This document shows, in pieces, positions 1-5,862 of a stretch of DNA of 7,494 nucleotides. Origin of the DNA: Gemmatimonas phototrophica (lineage in GTDB: Bacteria; Gemmatimonadota; Gemmatimonadetes; Gemmatimonadales; Gemmatimonadaceae); contig CAMBRJ010000133.1 of the NCBI GenBank assembly GCA_945870175.1, positions 1 to 7,494 on the forward strand. The letters run 5' to 3'. Under the pieces are notes generated by a model. The model was given only the letters and a program-made list of their open reading frames with translations, was not told the origin of the DNA and made no database searches. Position numbers and translations under genes: made by a program. Numbering within the stretch: the stretch's first letter is position 1; each line of letters opens with the position of its first letter.

Positions 1-739
1 GTGAGATGAGCTCCTCGAACGATTCCTCGACGAGCCGATACGCCATGGATTCCCGCTGGCCGGCGGCACGCAGCTGGAGCAGCAGGCACTCGCGAAGATC
101 GCGTGCGCCGACGCCTGGCGGATCGAGCTCCTGAATGATCTTGAGCATCGACTGCATGTCGTCGTCGTTGAACGGCGTGACCTCGGCGTCGCGCTCTTCC
201 GCCTCCGCCGCGAGCCACTCGTTCACGCCGCGCTGGATGACCTCTAGCGGACAGGCGAGATAGCCATCGTCGGAAATATTGCCGACGAAATCATCCGCCA
301 GAATCGCTTCGCGCGGCGACATCTCGATCAGCGACAACTGTTCGGTCAGATGGTCGGACAGATGCTTCGTCTCGACCGTGACCGGCTCGTACCACTCGCG
401 CTGCTCATGCTCTTCCCGCTGACCGCCGGTCTCGAATCCGTCCAGAAGCACCGCTTCCCAATCGACGTCGTCGTCGCCGGTCTTCTCCGGCTCGGACTCG
501 ACCGCCGCTTCCGGCTCGGCCAGGTCCTGCGCTTCCGGCACTTCGTCCACGTCGGCGGATTCGTCGTCCTCGTCCTCCGGCTCGACGAGATCGAGGAACG
601 GATTTGTCAGGAGTTCCTGCTTGAGATGCTGCTGAAGGTCGAGCAGGGGCATGTAGAGCAAATCCATCGCCTGATACAGGCGCGGATTGACTTTCAACTC
701 CTGGCGGAGTCCGGTGCTCTGTTGGAGACCCGGCCTCAT
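1..739 (-). CDS. rpoN: RNA polymerase sigma-54 factor RpoN, N-terminal part (3' end outside window)
   Basis: Sigma-54 directs core RNA polymerase to -24/-12 promoters and needs an AAA+ enhancer-binding activator to open DNA. 246 codons are visible. Residues 1-50 look like region I, the activator-responsive segment, with the family pattern of regularly spaced Leu/Gln (NPRLYQAMDLL, LQQHLKQELLTNPFLD). Residues 54-115 are a very acidic linker, the usual region II. From about 120 the core-binding region III begins, with the strongly conserved blocks GNISDDGYL (153-161) and LDPPGVGARDLRECLLLQL (205-223). The C-terminal DNA-binding helix-turn-helix and RpoN box lie beyond base 1. The ATG overlaps the lptB stop as ATGA and has a strong Shine-Dalgarno sequence 6 bases upstream, so the start is secure. 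Location after lptB is the same as in E. coli. Only the sequence beyond the window can show whether the gene is intact. Confidence 0.96.
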   Translation of the reverse strand, partial: MRPGLQQSTGLRQELKVNPRLYQAMDLLYMPLLDLQQHLKQELLTNPFLDLVEPEDEDDESADVDEVPEAQDLAEPEAAVESEPEKTGDDDVDWEAVLLDGFETGGQREEHEQREWYEPVTVETKHLSDHLTEQLSLIEMSPREAILADDFVGNISDDGYLACPLEVIQRGVNEWLAAEAEERDAEVTPFNDDDMQSMLKIIQELDPPGVGARDLRECLLLQLRAAGQRESMAYRLVEESFEELIS

Positions 740-1944
740 GACGTCACCACCTCTTCATCAGCTTCCGCAAACCGCGCGCGGAGTCGCGCCGTGAGCGTCG
801 GCCCCAGGTAGATCTCGGCAACGGTATCGTCGAACACCAGCTCACGAACCGTGCCAGAGACTTTCACCTGCCCATCAAACATGATGTACGCGCGGTCCAC
901 AATATCGAGCGTCTGCTCGACATTGTGATCACTGATGAGTACGCCGATACCCCGGTGGCGCAACCCGGCCACGATGGTCTGGATGTCGTGCACCGCGATC
1001 GGATCAACACCGGCGAACGGCTCATCGAGCATCATGAATTTCGGCTGCGTCACCAAGGCGCGCGTGATCTCCAGGCGACGGCGTTCGCCACCCGACAGCT
1101 GGAAGGCCCGACTGCTGCGAAGGTGCTTGATGCTGAGTTCGTCAAGCAATGTTTCGAGGCGTTCCTTCCGCTCGGCCGCCGAGAGCGGGAGCGTTTCGAG
1201 AATCGCCAAGATGTTCTGCTCGACGGTCAGCTTCCGGAAGATGGACGGTTCCTGCGACAGGTAGCCGATACCGTGGCGCGCGCGCTGATACATCGGCATG
1301 CCGGTGATGTCCCTCCCGTCGAGCTTGATGCGTCCCGACTGCGGCTCGATGAGGCCGACCAGCATGTAGAACGTGGTCGTCTTGCCTGCACCGTTTGGCC
1401 CGAGCAACCCCACGATCTCGCCTTGCGCCACATTCAGCGCGACATCATTCACGACGCGACGGCCGCCGTAGGCTTTCACCAACCCCTCGGCGCTCAGCAC
1501 CGCGTCGCCGGTGACCGGCAGACTGGCGGTTTCCGGAGGCGTGCGCCCGACACGAGGGTGCTCGCCGGTCGCGTTGAGCTGACGAGCCAGATCGGCGCGG
1601 TGCGCGCGTAGCACCGTCCAGAGCGTCGGCGAGACAAGTACCGTGGACTCCGGGGACGACAAGCCATGCACCGAAATATCGAGCACTCCACCCGCGGCGA
1701 GCCGCGGCAGAATCGCCGTGGCGAGATGGGTGCGGACTTCGTCCATCGGGAGCCGCGGGCCGTCGGCATGCTGCTCGATGTAGCGGCCGGCGATGGCATG
1801 CAGTGCGGCTGACCCCTGCGCGTCCGCCGCTTCGATGACCGCGCCGAGGGCTAACGCCATCGACCGATCGCCGTGCACGACGCGATCGACCAGCGCGAGG
1901 GTCTCCTCGAGCGAACTCGGCGTGGGCGCAGCGGAATCGGTCAT
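736..1944 (-). CDS. lptB: LPS export ABC transporter ATPase LptB with an unknown N-terminal extension
   Basis: LptB is the cytoplasmic ATPase of the LptB2FGC complex that extracts LPS from the inner membrane. The 402-residue product is much longer than the usual ~240. The canonical ATPase starts near residue 149 and has the Walker A GPNGAGKTT (182-190), Q-loop Gln231 in YLSQEPSIFRKLT, a characteristic LptB stretch, signature LSGGERRR (283-290), Walker B with catalytic Glu308 in MMLDEPF, and switch His340 in SDHNV. All catalytic residues are present. Residues 1-148 match no family I recognise: Ala/Leu-rich, probably helical to about 85, then a possible strand-helix section, then a linker. A short charged tail (about 383-402) follows the usual IYLG end. 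The ATG overlaps the upstream OstA stop as ATGA. An internal GTG at codon 149 (1500-1498) would give a normal-sized LptB but has no Shine-Dalgarno sequence, so the long form is preferred. The ATPase identity is very secure; the role of the extension is unknown. Confidence 0.95.
   Translation of the reverse strand: MTDSAAPTPSSLEETLALVDRVVHGDRSMALALGAVIEAADAQGSAALHAIAGRYIEQHADGPRLPMDEVRTHLATAILPRLAAGGVLDISVHGLSSPESTVLVSPTLWTVLRAHRADLARQLNATGEHPRVGRTPPETASLPVTGDAVLSAEGLVKAYGGRRVVNDVALNVAQGEIVGLLGPNGAGKTTTFYMLVGLIEPQSGRIKLDGRDITGMPMYQRARHGIGYLSQEPSIFRKLTVEQNILAILETLPLSAAERKERLETLLDELSIKHLRSSRAFQLSGGERRRLEITRALVTQPKFMMLDEPFAGVDPIAVHDIQTIVAGLRHRGIGVLISDHNVEQTLDIVDRAYIMFDGQVKVSGTVRELVFDDTVAEIYLGPTLTARLRARFAEADEEVVTS
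746..753 (-). promoter_or_regulatory. Shine-Dalgarno sequence of rpoN, inside the lptB 3' end
   Basis: On the minus strand the bases read GAGGTGGT, 6 bases before the rpoN ATG at 739-737. This is close to the full anti-16S complement and is the best ribosome binding site in the window. The site lies within the last codons of lptB, so rpoN can recruit ribosomes itself as well as receive them from lptB through the ATGA overlap. Confidence 0.7.
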
Positions 1945-3677
1945 GTCGGTCGGCGAGAGATAGTGACGACGGCGGCGGACAGCGGGCTGGACATCGGAGC
2001 CGGAGGCTCCGGTAGCGGGGCGACGGGGGCGAGCGGTGGCTTCTTGGCAGGCGTCTTCCGAACGGTACTGTCGGCTAGACTGTCCGAAGCGGGTTCGAGA
2101 TACAGTCCCGATGCTGAGGAATCTACTCGAACATCCCGTACCGAGCCCGTATCGAACTGCACGAAGATGCGCTGTCCGCGCACGTAGTTCAGCGACGGCC
2201 GTGCGGTCGGCCCCTGCTTCGAGGCGATCTGAAAGAGCGAACTGGCGTTCCCGAAGGCGCGGATTTCCTTGATTCGTGTCTGCTTGCTCGTGTCGGTCGC
2301 CAGTTGGGCGGTATCGAAGTAGGCGAAGAGGCTGTCACCACGCAGCATGTCCCGATCGGCCGACTTGATCTTGAGCGTATCCGCGACGCCTTTCGCCTCC
2401 GCGCCACCAATCGCCCGAACTTCCCGCGGACGCTGGTCGCTGAGCACGATACGCATCGAGTCGGCCTCGACATCCTGTTGCGGCGTCTTTGCCCGCGCAC
2501 GCCCTTTTCCGAACGCGTAGGCGTCGTCAATCTTCTGCTCCTTGAGCCGCAGATCGATGCGTTCGGCGTTGATCACCAGATCCTTGGCCGTCGCCGTCGC
2601 GCTGTGCAGCGCCAAGACCCGATCCAGTTTCTTGTCGGTGGTGAACAGGTCGATCGTGTCACCGTTCAGCGTAAACGCCCGCGACGTATCCACACTCCGA
2701 ATGCGCGCGGCGCGAACCAGTCGCGCCAGCTGGGTCGTCTTGTTAAAGGCCAGCGAATCAGAACGCCCGACGATCTTTTCCCGGGTAATGATCACATCGC
2801 CCCAGCCCAGCACGAGCGTGTCGCCCAGATCCTCAAACCGATCGGCCGTGACGATCGTGGGTTGCCCTGGCTTGCCCGTGCTGTCCTTTTCGATGAGTTG
2901 TGCCGTGGGCCGGTTCGGGGCGACCAGCTTGGAGACTGGTCGTCCCGGCATGACACGGTAGTACTCGATGTTCGGTCCAGTGAACGTGCTTCCCGAGGCC
3001 AGCTGCGTGGCGACCACGCCACCGTCGGCGAACAGGCGTCCTTCCCGCGTGAGGTAGGTCCCGTGGGCGGCCGTGACGCGGAGCTTATTCGGCTCTTCGT
3101 AGACGACGTTCCCGAACAGGTTGACAATACCGGCCGATTCGAACTGCTCCAAACTGTCGGCGCTGATGCGGTTGTTCTCGCCTTGACACCGACCGACGAA
3201 GCCGCCGCCGATAAAGGTGTTCGCCGTGCTGTCGGGAAGCCGCGTATACAACAGGCGGGTTTCCGGCGGACTGTCGGCGAAATCCAACACGCAATTTCGC
3301 GTCGCGGCGGACGACGCGGCCTTGGTGGCGGGACGTTTCCTGGCCGCCGCCACGCTGTCTCGACGCGCCTTTTCACGCGCGGCGCTGTCCGGCCGCGCGG
3401 CGTTGTCCGGCCGCGCGGCGTTGTCCGGCCGCGCGGCGCTATCTGGCCTCGCGGCGCTGTCCTTGCCCGCCGCCTTTGCCCGCCCAGCCATCGTGTCGGC
3501 GCGCGCCGAATCCGCGCCCGCGCCGGCCACGCGTGCGCGCTCGGACGCGGCCACCGTCGCGACGGGCGTCACCGACGTCGCCCCACGGCGCGCCCCGCGG
3601 CACCCGCCGAATATCGCCAGTAGCGAGACCGTGCCGAGCATAGTGATGGCGCGAATGCGCGAGCGTGGAGGAGTCAC
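1941..3677 (-). CDS. Large OstA/LptA-domain protein, probable LPS periplasmic bridge component, predicted lipoprotein
   Basis: LptA/OstA-type proteins form a beta-jellyroll that carries LPS across the periplasm between LptC and LptD. This 578-residue product sits exactly where lptA is expected, between lptC and lptB, but is about three times the length of E. coli LptA (185). Residues 1-26 look like a lipoprotein signal: basic start, hydrophobic stretch 13-24, and IFGGC with Cys26. Residues 30-125 are Ala/Arg/Asp/Ser-rich and disordered-looking, with five tandem hexapeptides at about 73-102. Residues 150-525 carry repeated OstA-like strand units, for example NLFGNVVYEEPNKLRVTAAH (187-206), then LFADGGVV (215-222), WGDVIITREKIVGRSDSLAF (292-311) and similar units further on. 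The tail (540-562) is proline-rich. Cys129 and Cys164 could pair. The start is GTG, 3 bases after the lptC stop; an in-frame ATG at codon 13 is an alternative and also keeps the hydrophobic segment. OstA relationship is fairly sure. Whether it acts as LptA, or as an LptA/LptD-N-terminus hybrid, is inferred from position. Confidence 0.85.
   Translation of the reverse strand: MTPPRSRIRAITMLGTVSLLAIFGGCRGARRGATSVTPVATVAASERARVAGAGADSARADTMAGRAKAAGKDSAARPDSAARPDNAARPDNAARPDSAAREKARRDSVAAARKRPATKAASSAATRNCVLDFADSPPETRLLYTRLPDSTANTFIGGGFVGRCQGENNRISADSLEQFESAGIVNLFGNVVYEEPNKLRVTAAHGTYLTREGRLFADGGVVATQLASGSTFTGPNIEYYRVMPGRPVSKLVAPNRPTAQLIEKDSTGKPGQPTIVTADRFEDLGDTLVLGWGDVIITREKIVGRSDSLAFNKTTQLARLVRAARIRSVDTSRAFTLNGDTIDLFTTDKKLDRVLALHSATATAKDLVINAERIDLRLKEQKIDDAYAFGKGRARAKTPQQDVEADSMRIVLSDQRPREVRAIGGAEAKGVADTLKIKSADRDMLRGDSLFAYFDTAQLATDTSKQTRIKEIRAFGNASSLFQIASKQGPTARPSLNYVRGQRIFVQFDTGSVRDVRVDSSASGLYLEPASDSLADSTVRKTPAKKPPLAPVAPLPEPPAPMSSPLSAAVVTISRRPT
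3377..3466 (-). repeat. Five tandem 18-base units encoding a hexapeptide repeat in the OstA-type protein
   Basis: On the plus strand the unit is GCGCGGCGTTGTCCGGCC. Copies start at 3377, 3395, 3413, 3431 and 3449. The second and third are identical, the first differs from them by one base, the fourth by three, and the fifth is degenerate. In the protein this gives repeated A-R-P-D-(S/N)-A. Because 18 is a multiple of three, copy-number change would alter length without breaking the frame. It lies in the disordered linker between the lipid anchor and the folded domain. Confidence 0.9.
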
Positions 3678-3680
3678 GTG

Positions 3681-4247
3681 CTACTTGGTCGGAATCTTGA
3701 CAGGCGCTAGGCCCTTGCAATTACGGAGACAGCGGAACTTCGTCAGCTGCGGATCAGACTCGAAGCCAAGACCCGTAAAGGTGCGCGACGGCTCGTTCAG
3801 TACGAATGTGCTGTCGGTAAAGATCTGGTTGCGGACCTGATCGTAAACGAGTTGCTGGGAGGACAGTCGTTTCCCATCATCGCGAACAATCACGACGTCG
3901 CCGCGCGCGTCGAGGCGGGAGAGCCGGAGGTTGTAGGTGCCCGCCTTGGCGGTGAGGACCCCATCTTTTATACCCACGGACGTATAAAACGTGACGTTGA
4001 CGCGGCGGAGCTCCATCCGCGTGGCTTCGTCGTACGACAGCGCAGTGTCCGCGAGTAGCACGCCTTTTGAAATGCCTTGGTCCGTCAAGAACGTGCGAAA
4101 GCCAAAGATGATCTGATCCGCCGAGTCTGGAATAGCGGATTTCGTGGCCTTGGCCTTGACCTGCGTCTTCCCCTTCGCCTTCGCGCAGGCGGCCGCCGAC
4201 AGCATCAGCGCGCTGAGTCCCAACCCTGCCGCGGTGCGCCACTTCAT
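3681..4247 (-). CDS. lptC: LptC-family LPS transport protein, predicted lipoprotein
   Basis: LptC receives LPS from the LptB2FG extractor and passes it to LptA. The product is 188 residues, close to the usual ~190. The N terminus has Lys2/Arg4, a hydrophobic segment (5-19) and AAAC with Cys21, which fits the lipobox pattern; E. coli LptC instead has an uncleaved membrane helix. A Lys/Ala-rich linker (22-38) follows. The OstA-like fold covers about 45-170, with family-typical text: GVLTAKAGTYNLRLSRLDARGDVVIV (in pieces over 96-121), LSSQQLVYDQVRNQIFTDSTF (128-148) and GLGFESDPQLTKF (159-171). The C-terminal tail carries Cys173 and Cys177. The start ATG overlaps the kdsD stop as ATGA. It lies between kdsD and the OstA gene, the conserved lptC position. 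Family assignment is strong; lipid anchoring is a prediction from the lipobox. Confidence 0.9.
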   Translation of the reverse strand: MKWRTAAGLGLSALMLSAAACAKAKGKTQVKAKATKSAIPDSADQIIFGFRTFLTDQGISKGVLLADTALSYDEATRMELRRVNVTFYTSVGIKDGVLTAKAGTYNLRLSRLDARGDVVIVRDDGKRLSSQQLVYDQVRNQIFTDSTFVLNEPSRTFTGLGFESDPQLTKFRCLRNCKGLAPVKIPTK

Positions 4248-5206
4248 GCGGCACCCGCACGCATCAGGTCGTGCAGATGCACGATCCCGACGAGATGCTC
4301 CTGCCCGTTCAGCACCGGCATCGCCATGATGCCATGCGTTTCCATACGGTGCACCACAGCACTCCCCAGTTCATGATCCTGCGCCATCCGTGGCGTGGTG
4401 GTCATCACCGACGCGACGGGCACGGACAACACGTCTGCATGACGCTCCAGCAAACGCGTCAGGTCGCCCGCGGTGACGACCCCCAACACGCACTCATGTT
4501 CCACGACCACGGCGATTCCCCGGCGCTCGGCCAGCAAGACGATGGCTTCGCGCATGGTCGCGGTGCGGTCGAGCACCGGCAGATCCGACGACACCATCAC
4601 ATCGCTGACCCGAGTGAGCAACCGGCGACCGAGCGATCCCCCCGGATGAAAGCGAGCAAAATCCTCGGCGCGAAAGCCCTTCTCCTCCATGAGCGCGACC
4701 GCCAGCGCATCGCCAAGCGCCATCGTGACGGTCGTGCTCGTGGTAGGCGCGAGATCATGCGGGCACGCTTCCTCGCGGACGCCGAGATCCAGCGTAACGT
4801 CCGCGTGTCGCGACAAGCGAGACGAACGGTCGGCCGTCATCGCGATCATCTGGACCCCCAACCGCGACAGGGCATCAATGAGTCCGAGCAACTCCTGACT
4901 CTCGCCACTCTTCGAGATCAGAATGGCGACGTCGTCTGCGCCGACAATGCCAAGGTCGCCGTGCACGCCCTCGACCGGGTGCAAGAACATCGCCGGTGAT
5001 CCGGTCGACGTGAACGTCGCGGCCATCTTTCGGCCGACGAGGCCGGATTTGCCGACACCGGCGATGATCACCCGTCCACGGCAGCCGGCCAACAACTGTA
5101 TGGCACGCGCAAAATCCTCGCCCAGCGTCCGCTCGACGTCGGCCAGGGCGGCCGCCTCGAGCTTCAAGACGCGGCGACCGCGCTCGATGATCCGTTCCGC
5201 TGTCAT
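4244..5206 (-). CDS. kdsD: Arabinose-5-phosphate isomerase KdsD (KpsF/GutQ family)
   Basis: KdsD reversibly converts ribulose 5-phosphate to arabinose 5-phosphate, the first committed Kdo precursor, in the cytoplasm. The 320-residue product matches the usual length (E. coli 328). A SIS domain covers about 38-175, with GVGKSG (50-55), HPVEGVHGDLG (76-86), SKSGES (99-104) and the family signature APTTSTTVTMALGDALAVAL (153-172). Aligning by eye to E. coli KdsD, the catalytic set Lys59, Glu111, Glu152, His193 corresponds to Lys53, Glu105, Glu146 and His187, all present. Two CBS domains follow at about 203-260 and 267-317. The ATG overlaps the kdsC stop as ATGA and has a GAGGA Shine-Dalgarno sequence 9 bases upstream; the stop overlaps the lptC start. 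Other KpsF/GutQ paralogues share this architecture, but operon position favours KdsD. Confidence 0.95.
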   Translation of the reverse strand: MTAERIIERGRRVLKLEAAALADVERTLGEDFARAIQLLAGCRGRVIIAGVGKSGLVGRKMAATFTSTGSPAMFLHPVEGVHGDLGIVGADDVAILISKSGESQELLGLIDALSRLGVQMIAMTADRSSRLSRHADVTLDLGVREEACPHDLAPTTSTTVTMALGDALAVALMEEKGFRAEDFARFHPGGSLGRRLLTRVSDVMVSSDLPVLDRTATMREAIVLLAERRGIAVVVEHECVLGVVTAGDLTRLLERHADVLSVPVASVMTTTPRMAQDHELGSAVVHRMETHGIMAMPVLNGQEHLVGIVHLHDLMRAGAA

Positions 5207-5862
5207 ACGTGCCTGTCCTCACGGGGGGCATCTGGTGTCGCCGCGGGCACACTGCGACTGGCGACATAACGTTCTACGGCGTCCATCCACTCCCCGCGGG
5301 CAGATAAGAGCGCCTCGGCGAACTCACGCACCGCGCCATGCCCGCCGTGCGCGCGTAGCTGCAGATATGCCGCACGACGTACCTCGGCCACCGCATTACC
5401 GACGGCAACGGGCAGCCCGACTTGACGGAGTACCGCCAGATCCGGCAGATCGTCTCCGACAAACGCGACCTCATCGAGCGTAACGCCGAAGTCACGAGCG
5501 ATCGTGGTCAGGGCGGTGAGCTTGCGGGCTTCCGGGTCCTGCACCAGGGCATCGGCCCGAAGCTCCCGCGCCCGCTGCGCGACACTGTCCGACACGCGGC
5601 CGGTAATGATGACCACCTTCAGACCGCAGTCGCGGAGCAGCTGGATGCCGAGGCCATCCTGAATGTCATAGCGCTTCAGCTCGAATGGCACGTCGGCGCC
5701 GCCTGACGTCGTCGAACCGAGATAGACGCCGCCATCGGTCAGCACGCCATCGACATCGAGACCGATCAGCCGGATACGTCGCGCCAGCGTCGGCTCGATG
5801 CGCGGCGCGTCGACGACGAGCGGAGGGAGCACATCGGCCGGGGCCGGAGTAGCCGGCGCCAT
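5203..5862 (-). CDS. kdsC: Kdo 8-phosphate phosphatase KdsC (HAD superfamily)
   Basis: KdsC hydrolyses Kdo 8-phosphate to Kdo. The 219-residue product has the C0-type HAD motifs: LDVDGVLTDGG with nucleophile Asp36 and acid/base Asp38, ITGR (86-89), Lys114, and GDDLPDL (135-141) for magnesium binding. The flexible C-terminal block GGHGAVREFAE matches the segment known to close over the active site. About 28 extra residues precede the domain and about 20 polar residues follow it, compared with 188 residues in E. coli. The frame is open further upstream to 6036, but that part lies inside kdsA and does not resemble the family. The ATG at 5862-5860 shares one base with the kdsA stop (TGATG), a usual reinitiation arrangement, so this start was chosen. 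A later start is possible because residues 1-28 show no conservation I recognise. Confidence 0.93.
   Translation of the reverse strand: MAPATPAPADVLPPLVVDAPRIEPTLARRIRLIGLDVDGVLTDGGVYLGSTTSGGADVPFELKRYDIQDGLGIQLLRDCGLKVVIITGRVSDSVAQRARELRADALVQDPEARKLTALTTIARDFGVTLDEVAFVGDDLPDLAVLRQVGLPVAVGNAVAEVRRAAYLQLRAHGGHGAVREFAEALLSARGEWMDAVERYVASRSVPAATPDAPREDRHV
5216..5220 (-). promoter_or_regulatory. Shine-Dalgarno sequence of kdsD
   Basis: On the minus strand GAGGA lies 9 bases before the kdsD ATG at 5206-5204, within the last codons of kdsC. It supports that start. Most other internal starts in this operon lack a comparable site and probably rely on coupling. Confidence 0.5.

Noticed and set aside
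350..811. A 153-codon plus-strand open frame over the rpoN start and the lptB end.
   Set aside because: It lies opposite the strongly conserved RpoN N terminus and the LptB C terminus and has no family features.
1498..1500. Internal GTG as the true lptB start, giving a normal-sized ATPase.
   Set aside because: No Shine-Dalgarno sequence precedes it, and the long form starts at an ATG overlapping the upstream stop like the other genes. It remains possible as a second start.
2304..3623. A 439-codon open frame on the plus strand opposite the OstA-type gene.
   Set aside because: Its translation is rich in Arg, Gly and Pro with no recognisable motif, as expected when a GC-rich gene is read backwards. 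The minus-strand frame has clear OstA-like units, a signal segment and operon context.
4271..4999. A 242-codon plus-strand open frame opposite kdsD (also similar frames opposite lptB and kdsA).
   Set aside because: His/Arg/Gln-rich text without motifs, opposite well-conserved catalytic genes; typical GC-rich shadow.
5101..5107. TGGCACG, resembling the -24 element of a sigma-54 promoter (another at 5686-5692).
   Set aside because: Neither has a TTGC-like -12 element at the required spacing, and both lie inside kds coding sequence.
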